Source: Comamonadaceae bacterium
GTDB lineage: Bacteria > Pseudomonadota > Gammaproteobacteria > Burkholderiales > Burkholderiaceae
Direction: 5' to 3'
DNA length: 6,320 nt
Assembly (NCBI GenBank): GCA_947484245.1
Contig: CANKOT010000130.1
Coordinates: forward strand, 1 to 6,320
The notes under the pieces were generated by a model. The model was not told where the DNA came from, made no database searches, and saw nothing but the letters and a program-made list of their open reading frames with translations. The position numbers and the translations under genes were made by a program. How positions within the stretch are numbered: the stretch's first letter is position 1; every line of letters begins with the position of its first letter. Positions 1-6,265 of this stretch are shown in pieces.

Positions 1-19
1 TCTCTGTTGGTACAGGTTT

Positions 20-25
20 TATAAT
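20..25 (+). promoter_or_regulatory. -10 box of the hemA promoter
   Basis: The hexamer TATAAT matches the sigma-70 -10 consensus exactly and ends 7 bases before the hemA ATG. A normal -10 to start-site distance puts the transcription start at about positions 31-33, on or beside the start codon. A -35 box at the usual spacing would fall largely outside the left edge, so it cannot be judged. There is no TG extension. The core TTATAA is self-complementary, so a divergent promoter on the other strand is also possible. The sequence match is certain; the promoter role is inferred. Confidence 0.55.
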
Positions 26-32
26 CTGAAAC

Positions 33-1304
33 ATGGCAGTTTGGGCATTGGGGTTAAACCACACAACAGCCCCGCTCGATTTGCGCGGGAGGTTTGCCTT
101 TGCCTTGGACCAATTACCGCCTACTTTGCACCAACTCAGGGGCAACTTGGCTTCGCACACAGCACGCGAACCTGAAGCCGCCATTCTCTCAACTTGCAAC
201 CGCACAGAAATTTATTGTGCCGCAGATCAGCTTGTGGTGGATGAAACTCTGAATTGGCTTGCACAAGCCGGTAGTGTCTCTGCCCACGAGCTGCGCGCCC
301 ACACCTACATGCTCGAAGAAGGCCATGTGGCCAGGCATGCCTTTCGAGTGGCCAGCGGCCTCGACTCCATGGTTTTGGGGGAAGCTCAAATTTTGGGTCA
401 ACTCAAAGATGCCGTCAGAGCCGCTGAAGAGGCCGGTGCCTTGGGCAGTACCCTGAACCAATTGTTTCAGCGTAGTTTTGCAGTGGCCAAAGAGGTGCGT
501 TCAAACACTGAAATTGGCGCTCATTCCATCAGCATGTCGGCCGCAGCCGTTCGCTTGGCGGGTCAAATTTTTGAAGACCTCACCAAAATCAAAATTTTGT
601 TTGTGGGCGCCGGTGAAATGATTGAGTTAGTGGTGACCCACTTTGCGGCCAAAAACCCACACAGCATGGCCATTGCCAACCGCAGCATGGACCGCGGTGA
701 AAAACTCGCCGATCAATATGGTGCGGAAGTCATGCGCCTGTCTGAACTGCCAGATCGGCTGCATGAGTTTGATGCCGTCATCAGTTGCACCGCAAGCACT
801 TTGCCCTTGATCGGCTTGGGTGCTGTAGAACGGGCATTGAAAAAACGCCGCAATCGGCCCATGTTCATGGTGGATTTGGCTGTTCCGCGCGACATTGAAC
901 CCGAAGTGAAATCTCTAGAAGACGTCTACCTCTACACCGTTGATGACTTGGCCAGTGTGATTCAAACCGGTCAAGCGCATCGGCAAGCTGCCGTGGCAGA
1001 AGCCGAGATGATCATTGACGCGGGGGTGCAAAGCTTCTTGCACTGGATGCATCAACGGGGCAGCGTCCCACTCATCCAGCAACTCAATGCGCAAGCCGAC
1101 GAATGGCGCGAGGCTGAAATGGCCCGTGCCCGCAAATTGTTGGCGAAGGGTGAGGATCCAGAAAAAGTCTTGGAAGCACTTTCACGCGGTTTGACCCAAA
1201 AGATGCTGCATGGCGCCATGGCAGAACTGAGAGAAGCAGATCCCGAACACGTGGCCCAAGCTACGCACGCTGTTCAACGTCTTTTCTTGCGCAAAGAACG
1301 CTAG
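33..1304 (+). CDS. hemA: Glutamyl-tRNA reductase (HemA)
   Basis: Reduces glutamyl-tRNA(Glu) with NADPH to glutamate-1-semialdehyde, the first committed step of the C5 route to heme and other tetrapyrroles, in the cytoplasm. The 423 residues match the usual length. The N-terminal [12 protein letters not shown] (7-18) is the family signature. STCNRTEIY (53-61) holds the catalytic nucleophile Cys55. His102 and [17 protein letters not shown] (109-125) complete the catalytic domain. VGAGEM (191-196) is the NADPH-binding glycine loop, [12 protein letters not shown] (279-290) belongs to the same domain, and the helical dimerisation domain follows from about 310. The start at 33 gives the typical MAVWALG beginning, but no Shine-Dalgarno precedes it. 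Enteric HemA has a cysteine at the position of Val173 that is linked to heme feedback (alignment from memory). The stop is TAG. prfA follows after 69 bases with no terminator, so co-transcription is likely. Confidence 0.97.
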   Translation: MAVWALGLNHTTAPLDLRGRFAFALDQLPPTLHQLRGNLASHTAREPEAAILSTCNRTEIYCAADQLVVDETLNWLAQAGSVSAHELRAHTYMLEEGHVARHAFRVASGLDSMVLGEAQILGQLKDAVRAAEEAGALGSTLNQLFQRSFAVAKEVRSNTEIGAHSISMSAAAVRLAGQIFEDLTKIKILFVGAGEMIELVVTHFAAKNPHSMAIANRSMDRGEKLADQYGAEVMRLSELPDRLHEFDAVISCTASTLPLIGLGAVERALKKRRNRPMFMVDLAVPRDIEPEVKSLEDVYLYTVDDLASVIQTGQAHRQAAVAEAEMIIDAGVQSFLHWMHQRGSVPLIQQLNAQADEWREAEMARARKLLAKGEDPEKVLEALSRGLTQKMLHGAMAELREADPEHVAQATHAVQRLFLRKER

Positions 1305-1373
1305 CGACCTTCGCCCAAGCCTGCGCCGCATTGAGATTGACTCAGTGCCCCTTCAAATTGCTTCCAAAGATTC

Positions 1374-2474
1374 ATGAAACCCTTTTTACGTCACCAGCTA
1401 GAGCGCTATGCGCAGCGTTTAGAAGAACTCGACTTTTTGCTTTCGCGCGAAGACATCATGGCCGACATGAATCAGTTTTTAAAACTGTCGCGTGAGCATG
1501 CTGAGGTGAGTGCTTTGGCCAAACGTTATGCACGGTATTTAGAACGCAGCAGCGATTTGGAAGCAGCTCATGCCATGCTAGAAACCAGCAGCGAAGACAT
1601 TGATATGCAAGCCATGGCCCGTGAAGAAGTTCAAAGTGCCTCACAAGAAATGAGCGAATTGGAAGCTGAGTTGCAGCGCATGTTGCTCCCCAAAGATCCA
1701 GACGATGCGCGCCCTGCTTATTTGGAAATTCGCGCTGGTACGGGGGGCGACGAGTCAGCGCTTTTTGCAGGCGACTTGCTTCGCATGTACACCAAGTTTT
1801 TCGAGCGCAAAGGCTGGCGCGCTGAAATCATGTCGGAGTCTGCAAGCGAGTTGGGTGGCTACAAAGAGGTGGTGATTCGCATCGAGGGTGACAATGTGTT
1901 TGGCACCCTGCGCTTTGAGTCGGGTGGCCACCGTGTCCAACGCGTGCCTACCACTGAAACACAAGGCCGCATTCACACCAGCGCTTGCACGGTGGCGGTT
2001 TTGGCAGAGCCCGACGAAGCCCAGGCCGTCACCATCAACCCTGCCGACCTTCGCATTGACACCTACCGCGCCAGCGGAGCGGGAGGTCAGCACATCAACA
2101 AAACAGATTCTGCTGTGCGCATCACCCACATTCCCACAGGCATCGTGGCCGAATGCCAAGACGATCGCAGCCAGCACCGCAACAAAGCCAAAGCCATGCA
2201 AGTTTTATCGGCACGCATTCAAGAAAAAGATCGCAGCGAGCGCGCCGCCAAAGATGCGGCGCTGCGCAAAGGCCTCATTGGCAGTGGTGACCGGTCCGAT
2301 CGAATTCGGACTTACAACTTTCCGCAAGGCCGCCTCACCGATCACCGCATCAACCTCACCTTGTACAAGCTGAGTTTCATCATGGAAGGTGATTTGGAAG
2401 AAGTCACCCAAGCCCTTCAGCATGCCAGGCAAGCCGAGCAACTGGCCGATTTGGAGTCTAGCCTGCCATCATGA
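1374..2474 (+). CDS. prfA: Peptide chain release factor 1 (RF1)
   Basis: Recognises UAA and UAG in the ribosomal A site and triggers hydrolysis of peptidyl-tRNA. The 366 residues fit the family (about 360). A helical N-terminal domain (to about 110) precedes the core. [20 protein letters not shown] (116-135) is typical of class I factors. The stop-codon reading tripeptide is Pro192-Thr-Thr194 within [20 protein letters not shown], which marks RF1 (PxT) rather than RF2 (SPF). The catalytic loop GAGGQH has GGQ at 237-239, with Gln239 the residue methylated by PrmC. The C-terminal [24 protein letters not shown] (303-326) is conserved. There is no internal frameshift of the kind that controls RF2. 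Only a weak AAAG (1366-1369) precedes the start. The gene ends in TGA, a codon RF1 does not read, inside an ATGA shared with prmC. The hemA-prfA-prmC order also occurs in E. coli. Confidence 0.98.
   Translation: MKPFLRHQLERYAQRLEELDFLLSREDIMADMNQFLKLSREHAEVSALAKRYARYLERSSDLEAAHAMLETSSEDIDMQAMAREEVQSASQEMSELEAELQRMLLPKDPDDARPAYLEIRAGTGGDESALFAGDLLRMYTKFFERKGWRAEIMSESASELGGYKEVVIRIEGDNVFGTLRFESGGHRVQRVPTTETQGRIHTSACTVAVLAEPDEAQAVTINPADLRIDTYRASGAGGQHINKTDSAVRITHIPTGIVAECQDDRSQHRNKAKAMQVLSARIQEKDRSERAAKDAALRKGLIGSGDRSDRIRTYNFPQGRLTDHRINLTLYKLSFIMEGDLEEVTQALQHARQAEQLADLESSLPS
2471..2474 (+). other. ATGA stop/start overlap coupling prfA to prmC
   Basis: The prmC ATG (2471-2473) shares bases with the prfA TGA (2472-2474). 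The nearest purine-rich stretch is GGAG at 2453-2456, 14 bases upstream, which is far for an efficient Shine-Dalgarno. PrmC synthesis therefore probably relies largely on ribosomes finishing prfA and re-initiating. This would tie the amount of methyltransferase to that of its RF1 substrate. The overlap is seen directly; the coupling is inferred. Confidence 0.75.
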
Positions 2475-3286
2475 ACGTGTCGCAATGCTTAATGCAGGGT
2501 CAGGTCTTGGGACTGCCCCGACTGGAAGCGCAGATTCTGTTCTTGCATGCCGCAGGCAGATCGCTGCACGACCGCGCATGGCTGTTGGCGCACGATACCG
2601 ACGCGGTATTGCCAGAGCAGCTTGAAGCCTTTGAAGCATTGGCACAGCGCAGACTGCAACACGAACCCGTAGCCTACATCGTGGGGCAGAAAGAGTTTTT
2701 TGGGCTCACCCTGGCCATCGACAAGCGAGTGCTGGACCCCAGAGCTGACACCGAATTGCTGGTGGAATGGGCCTTGGCATGCGGCCAAGGCTTAGAACAC
2801 CCTCGCTACCTTGATTTAGGCACTGGCAGTGGTGCTGTCGCTTTGGCACTCAAGTCTCGGCTGCCAAATGCCGAAGTATTGGCCGTCGACACCAGCGCAG
2901 AGGCTTTGAGCCTTGCTGCCCACAATGCCCAAAAACTGACATTGGAAGTCAGCTTTCTGCAGAGCAACTGGCTCTCTCAAGTTCAAGGTCAATTCAATGT
3001 GCTGGTGTCCAACCCCCCCTACATTGAAGACCACGATCCTCATCTGGCTCAACTCACCCACGAACCCCTGCAAGCGCTGACAAGCGGCCCCGATGGCCTT
3101 CAAGACATCCGAAGCATCGTTCAAAACTCAGCCAATCACTTGGAAATGGGTGGCTGGCTGCTCTTAGAACACGGCTGGCAGCAGGCCGCGGCCGTCAGAC
3201 ACCTCCTTCAACAAGCCGGATTCAAGCAGGTCCAGTCCAAATTAGACTTGGCTGGCATTGAACGGTGCTCTGGTGGCCAAAAATAG
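2471..3286 (+). CDS. prmC: Release factor glutamine N5-methyltransferase (PrmC/HemK)
   Basis: Transfers a methyl group from S-adenosylmethionine to the side-chain amide of the GGQ glutamine in RF1 and RF2, which speeds termination. The 271 residues match the family. A helical N-terminal substrate-binding domain (about 1-75, with [15 protein letters not shown] at 65-79) leads into the Rossmann-type domain. RADTELLVE (91-99) and the SAM loop [14 protein letters not shown] (114-127) are clear. [12 protein letters not shown] (179-190) holds the NPPY motif that binds the glutamine amide. The codons for this motif contain a run of seven C (3013-3019), and the frame is intact across it. The protein ends RCSGGQK, so by chance or otherwise it carries its own GGQ at 268-270. 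The start codon overlaps the prfA stop. The gene ends in TAG. HemK is an older name from a mistaken link to heme synthesis. Confidence 0.97.
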   Translation: MNVSQCLMQGQVLGLPRLEAQILFLHAAGRSLHDRAWLLAHDTDAVLPEQLEAFEALAQRRLQHEPVAYIVGQKEFFGLTLAIDKRVLDPRADTELLVEWALACGQGLEHPRYLDLGTGSGAVALALKSRLPNAEVLAVDTSAEALSLAAHNAQKLTLEVSFLQSNWLSQVQGQFNVLVSNPPYIEDHDPHLAQLTHEPLQALTSGPDGLQDIRSIVQNSANHLEMGGWLLLEHGWQQAAAVRHLLQQAGFKQVQSKLDLAGIERCSGGQK

Positions 3287-3314
3287 ACCCTTGTCTGCAA
3301 ATACCCCGCCAACA

Positions 3315-3323
3315 TGAAATAAT
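3315..3323 (+). promoter_or_regulatory. Extended -10 promoter of grxD
   Basis: TGA-AATAAT is an extended -10 element: TGn directly followed by a hexamer matching TATAAT at five of six positions. It predicts a transcription start near 3330 and a short leader of about 24 bases carrying the grxD ribosome site. No convincing -35 exists at normal spacing; TTGTCT (3291-3296) is 21 bases away. The element lies in the gap after prmC, where I see no terminator, so read-through from prmC can also supply grxD. Confidence 0.45.
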
Positions 3324-3342
3324 CACCTCATCGAAAGTTAAC

Positions 3343-3347
3343 GAGGA
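3343..3347 (+). promoter_or_regulatory. grxD ribosome binding site
   Basis: GAGGA sits 6 bases before the grxD ATG. It is the strongest Shine-Dalgarno of the + strand genes here and fixes the start. It contrasts with hemA, prfA and prmC, which have weak or no such site. Confidence 0.75.
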
Positions 3348-3353
3348 TTTCCC

Positions 3354-3683
3354 ATGAGCGATACCCAAGCCCGCATTGATGATTTGGTCAAACAAAACGA
3401 GGTACTGCTTTTCATGAAGGGCAGCGCCAGCTTCCCTATGTGCGGTTTCTCTGGTCGTGCCATTCAAATTCTGAAAGCTTGCGGCGTCGATCCCAAGGCA
3501 GTCAAAACAGTCAATGTGCTAGACGATGCTGAAATTCGCAACGGCATCAAGGAATACAGCAACTGGCCCACCATTCCTCAGTTGTATGTGAAAGGTGAGT
3601 TTGTGGGCGGCTCCGACATCATGATGGAAATGTACGAATCGGGTGAACTGATTCAAGTGCTGGGCACCACGCCCAAAGAATAA
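3354..3683 (+). CDS. grxD: Monothiol glutaredoxin, CGFS type (Grx4/GrxD)
   Basis: A small cytoplasmic glutaredoxin. The family binds a [2Fe-2S] cluster as a dimer with glutathione and passes clusters to target proteins, often with a BolA partner. At 109 residues it is a single-domain member. LLFMKGSASFPMCGFSGRAIQIL (18-40) contains the diagnostic CGFS site with the cluster-ligand and active Cys30, and Lys22 of the glutathione site just before it. NWPTIPQLYVKGEFVGGSDIM (70-90) holds the cis-proline TIP loop and the GGSD glutathione-binding segment. A second cysteine, Cys43, is not part of the active site. The start is supported by GAGGA six bases upstream. It probably has its own promoter, and a strong hairpin terminator begins about 50 bases after its TAA. 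It converges with the transglycosylase gene. No bolA is in the window. Confidence 0.97.
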   Translation: MSDTQARIDDLVKQNEVLLFMKGSASFPMCGFSGRAIQILKACGVDPKAVKTVNVLDDAEIRNGIKEYSNWPTIPQLYVKGEFVGGSDIMMEMYESGELIQVLGTTPKE

Positions 3684-3702
3684 ACACACTCGGCATGTCA
3701 AT

Positions 3703-3728
3703 TTCAAGCTTCCCTTGTGAAGCTTGGA
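3703..3728. other. Hairpin in the convergent gap after grxD
   Basis: CAAGCTTC (3705-3712) and GAAGCTTG (3719-3726) form a perfect 8-bp stem around a 6-base loop, extendable by a T-G wobble and a T-A pair to 10 bp. No T tract follows on either strand, so it is not a classic intrinsic terminator. It lies just before the real terminator. It may protect the grxD 3' end or help slow polymerase from either side. The role is inferred. Confidence 0.4.
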
Positions 3729-3733
3729 TCAAC

Positions 3734-3770
3734 AAATGGTTTCAGTCCACCGACTGAAGCCATTTTTTTT
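3734..3770 (+). terminator. Intrinsic terminator of grxD
   Basis: AAATGGTTTCAGTC (3734-3747) pairs with GACTGAAGCCATTT (3752-3765) along 14 bp with one T-G wobble and a CACC loop. Eight T (3763-3770) follow on the + strand, with the first three able to pair with the stem base. This is a textbook rho-independent terminator about 50 bases after the grxD stop. It overlaps the 3' end of the opposing transglycosylase gene (stop at 3742-3744). On the - strand the stem is followed only by GTTGATCC, so termination in that direction should be weak. Confidence 0.9.
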
Positions 3771-4410
3771 GGGCTGCAAACACAGCTTGGGGATATGCAG
3801 GCTGACCCCGACTGCCGTTGTAACGGCCGAGTGCATAAAACAGATCGCCGTTTTCTCGTTCCATCATGTGACGCAAGATCACGCATCCAAAGCGAAGTTG
3901 GGTTTGGGTGTGAAACAAGGCGCTTTCGTTGCCGTCGCCAATGCTGCGCGTCCAAAACGGCATGACCTGCATGTAACCCCGCGCACCTGCGCTGGAGATG
4001 GCGTATTTCCTGAAGGCGCTTTCCACCTCAATCAAGCCCAAGACCAATGACAAAGACAAACCGGCGCGCCTCGCTTCATACCAAACCGTGTGCAGAAACT
4101 CAGAGCGATCGTCGGGATGTTTCAGCCATTGGCTTAAGCGATGCGAGGCTTTGGCCATCCATTCGTTAAACTGCTTTGTCTCAAGCGCGGTATGGAGAAC
4201 TGGCACTGGCGGCGCACTCTGCGTCACCGCCTGACTGAGCGCTGTTCGAACTGAATCGGAGAGTGCCTCTTCGGCTTGGTTACCTGCCCAAGCGGTCTGA
4301 ACGAAGGGCTGAATCAGCAGGAAAGATGGCGCAGCAAGGCTTGAATAAACCATCCCGCGCCCACCGCCTTGCATTGCTTGGCGCAAAAATTTGCGTCGAT
4401 GCAAATTCAT
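3742..4410 (-). CDS. Exported lytic transglycosylase, SLT family (goose-lysozyme-like fold)
   Basis: Predicted to cleave the glycan strands of peptidoglycan in the periplasm, forming 1,6-anhydromuramyl ends. The 222 residues hold a twin-arginine-type signal (1-42), a linker of low similarity, and an SLT domain from about 104. LVLGLIEVESAFRKYAISSAG (122-142) carries the likely catalytic Glu130 followed by Ser131. GARGYMQVMP (142-151) is the G-x-MQ-x-MP motif. ALGRYNGS (193-200) replaces the common YNAG. There is no lipobox, so a soluble protein is expected. The ATG lies 11 bases after the proS stop, with AAGA as a modest ribosome site, so it is probably the second gene of a proS operon. Its last codons double as the grxD terminator. 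A specific gene name is not justified. The family call is firm; the precise cellular role is unknown. Confidence 0.88.
   Translation of the reverse strand: MNLHRRKFLRQAMQGGGRGMVYSSLAAPSFLLIQPFVQTAWAGNQAEEALSDSVRTALSQAVTQSAPPVPVLHTALETKQFNEWMAKASHRLSQWLKHPDDRSEFLHTVWYEARRAGLSLSLVLGLIEVESAFRKYAISSAGARGYMQVMPFWTRSIGDGNESALFHTQTQLRFGCVILRHMMERENGDLFYALGRYNGSRGQPAYPQAVFAAQKKWLQSVD
4285..4410 (-). other. Twin-arginine (Tat-type) signal peptide of the transglycosylase
   Basis: The N-terminus MNLHRRKFLRQ contains Arg5-Arg6-Lys-Phe8-Leu9-Arg10, close to the Tat consensus (S/T)RRxFLK. It is followed by a moderately hydrophobic stretch (about 20-38) and QTAWA before Gly43, an A-x-A cleavage site. Choosing Met13 or Met20 as the start would remove the twin arginines, which supports Met1. 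Arg18 inside the pre-hydrophobic stretch makes it somewhat long. Export by Sec cannot be excluded. Confidence 0.6.
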
Positions 4411-4421
4411 GCGCTTGTCTT

Positions 4422-6173
4422 TCAGTGGGCCTGCGCCACTTTGCTAAGGACCAAGGCGGCAATGTCATCAAGCGCCACAGCCGTAGCCGCTTCGTCGCGG
4501 CGGTGTTGGTATTCCACCTTGCCTTCTTTCAGGCCACGGTCGCCCAGCGTCACTCGGTGCGGCACACCAATGAGCTCCCAATCGGCAAACATGGCGCCAG
4601 GGCGCTCACCCCGATCGTCTAGCAGCACATCGACGCCAGCTGCCATGAGGTCGGCATACAGCTTTTCTGAAGCGGCTTTGACATCGGGACTGCGGTCGGC
4701 ACCAATGGGACAAATGACCACCGTGAAAGGCGCAATGGCGTCGGGCCAAATGATGCCCTTGGCATCGTGATTTTGCTCAATGGCCGCGGCGGGCAAGCGT
4801 GTCACGCCAATGCCATAGCAACCCATTTCCAAAAACTGCGGCTTGCCGTTTTCGTCCAAAAACGTCGCGTTCATGGCTTGGCTGTATTTGGTGCCCAAAT
4901 AAAACACGTGGCCCACCTCAATGCCACGCTCAATGGCCAAAGCACCTTTGCCATCGGGCGACATGTCGCCGGCCACCACATTGCGCAAGTCGGCCACCAT
5001 CATGGGCTCGGGCAAATCGCGACCCCAGTTCACACCCGTGATGTGGTGGTCGGGTTGGTTGGCACCGCAAATCCAATCGGCCATGACGGCCACTTCGCGG
5101 TCGGCCACCACCTTCAAAGGCTTCTTCAAATTCAAAGGGCCCAGGTAGCCAGGCTTACAGCCAAAGTACTCGTCAATTTCTGCCAGTGTGGCAAAACGGA
5201 AGCCGACATTCAAGCCTGGCAACTTGCCCACTTTGACTTCGTTCATGTCGTGATCGCCACGGAGCAACAGCAACCATACTTGAGATGCCTTGATGCTGCC
5301 TTGCTCATCGGTTTCGTCGGTGGCCAAGACCAAAGATTTCACAGTAGTAGATAAAGGAACGTTCAACAAAGTCGCTACATCTTGGCAGGTGCTCTTACCT
5401 GGTGTGGGTGTGAGTGTTTGAGGTTTGGCCGCGGCAGGACGCGCCTGCGCTGGCGCCAAAGCCTCGGCCTTTTCCATGTTGGCGGCGTAATCGCTTTCGG
5501 AACAGAACACGATGGCGTCTTCACCTGTGGCCGCAATCACTTGAAACTCTTCGCTCAAATCGCCGCCAATGGCGCCGCTGTCGGCGGCCACCGCGCGGTA
5601 GCTCAAACCAAAGCGGTCAAAGATTTTGCGATAGGCATCGGCCATGATCTTGTAGCTTTGCTTGGCAGACACTGGGTCGCGATCAAAGCTGTAAGCGTCT
5701 TTCATGATGAACTCTCGGCCGCGCATCAAGCCAAAGCGAGGGCGACGCTCGTCACGAAATTTGGTTTGAATTTGATAGAAGTTTTTAGGCAATTGTTTGT
5801 AGCTGCGCAGTTCTTGGCGGGCTACATCGGTGATCACTTCTTCGCTGGTGGGCTGCACCACAAAGTCACGGCCATGGCGATCCTGGATGCGCAACAGCTC
5901 TGGGCCCATCTTTTCAAAGCGTCCGGTCTCTTGCCACAGCTCGGCAGGTTGCACCACAGGCATGGTCATTTCAATGGCGCCAGCGCGGTTCATTTCTTCG
6001 CGCACGATGGCTTCAACTTTGCGAATGACACGCAATCCCATGGGCATGTAGTTGTAGATGCCGGCGCCCAAGCGCTTGATCATGCCGGCGCGCATCATGA
6101 GCTGATGGCTGGCCACCACGGCATCTGCTGGCGCTTCTTTGAGGGTGGAAATTAAAAATTGACTGGCTTTCAT
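4422..6173 (-). CDS. proS: Prolyl-tRNA synthetase, bacterial long form with editing domain
   Basis: Class II synthetase that charges tRNA(Pro) with proline in the cytoplasm. The 583 residues match the bacterial form with an insertion (E. coli is close to 570). [15 protein letters not shown] (71-85) follows motif 1. QPTSEEV (107-113) and [25 protein letters not shown] (139-163) form the proline/ATP site and motif 2. About 224-405 is the editing domain that clears Ala-tRNA(Pro), with Lys279 in TTVKSL and [14 protein letters not shown] (305-318). [19 protein letters not shown] (449-467) is motif 3. The C-terminal anticodon-binding domain has FTVVICPIG (483-491) and [23 protein letters not shown] (519-541). 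An Ala/Pro-rich stretch (about 236-259) lies early in the insertion. A weak GGAA (6181-6184) precedes the ATG. The transglycosylase follows after 11 bases, and rppH is divergent. Confidence 0.97.
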   Translation of the reverse strand: MKASQFLISTLKEAPADAVVASHQLMMRAGMIKRLGAGIYNYMPMGLRVIRKVEAIVREEMNRAGAIEMTMPVVQPAELWQETGRFEKMGPELLRIQDRHGRDFVVQPTSEEVITDVARQELRSYKQLPKNFYQIQTKFRDERRPRFGLMRGREFIMKDAYSFDRDPVSAKQSYKIMADAYRKIFDRFGLSYRAVAADSGAIGGDLSEEFQVIAATGEDAIVFCSESDYAANMEKAEALAPAQARPAAAKPQTLTPTPGKSTCQDVATLLNVPLSTTVKSLVLATDETDEQGSIKASQVWLLLLRGDHDMNEVKVGKLPGLNVGFRFATLAEIDEYFGCKPGYLGPLNLKKPLKVVADREVAVMADWICGANQPDHHITGVNWGRDLPEPMMVADLRNVVAGDMSPDGKGALAIERGIEVGHVFYLGTKYSQAMNATFLDENGKPQFLEMGCYGIGVTRLPAAAIEQNHDAKGIIWPDAIAPFTVVICPIGADRSPDVKAASEKLYADLMAAGVDVLLDDRGERPGAMFADWELIGVPHRVTLGDRGLKEGKVEYQHRRDEAATAVALDDIAALVLSKVAQAH

Positions 6174-6229
6174 GGGCTAATTCCAAGCGTACTCAGGGTG
6201 AGTCCTAATGTTGAACAGAACTGTCCGTG

Positions 6230-6235
6230 CATAAT
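6230..6235 (+). promoter_or_regulatory. Possible -10 box of rppH
   Basis: CATAAT matches TATAAT at five of six positions and lies 30 bases before the rppH ATG, giving a predicted start near 6242 and a short leader. TTGAAC (6211-6216) resembles a -35 box, but the 13-base spacing is too short. This makes the assignment tentative. I could not find a convincing promoter for proS in the same 92-base divergent gap. Confidence 0.35.
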
Positions 6236-6254
6236 GGTCACAGTTTAAAAATTT

Positions 6255-6258
6255 GGGA
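6255..6258 (+). promoter_or_regulatory. rppH ribosome binding site
   Basis: GGGA lies 7 bases before the ATG at 6266. It supports that start for rppH. Confidence 0.55.
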
Positions 6259-6265
6259 TTTGATT

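Noticed and set aside
1305..1373. Separate promoter or terminator between hemA and prfA
   Set aside because: TTGACT at 1337-1342 has no -10 partner at proper spacing, and the only hairpin (GCGA/TCGC) has 4 bp and no T tract. Co-transcription is the simpler reading.
1755..2201. 148-codon open frame opposite prfA
   Set aside because: It is a shadow of a fully conserved prfA coding region that includes the GGQ motif. No ribosome site or family features were seen.
1374..2474. Programmed frameshift in the release factor gene
   Set aside because: That mechanism belongs to RF2 (prfB). This gene has the PxT motif of RF1 and one uninterrupted frame.
4767..6155. Long open frames on the + strand opposite proS (about 195 and 257 codons)
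   Set aside because: They are in exact codon register with proS, where an antisense stop arises only from TTA, CTA or TCA codons, which are scarce in this gene. Their products are His/Ala-rich with no recognisable motif, and proS is unambiguous.
6191..6203. ACTCA-GGG-TGAGT dyad upstream of proS as an operator
   Set aside because: Arms of five bases are common by chance, and no matching regulator or second copy is visible.
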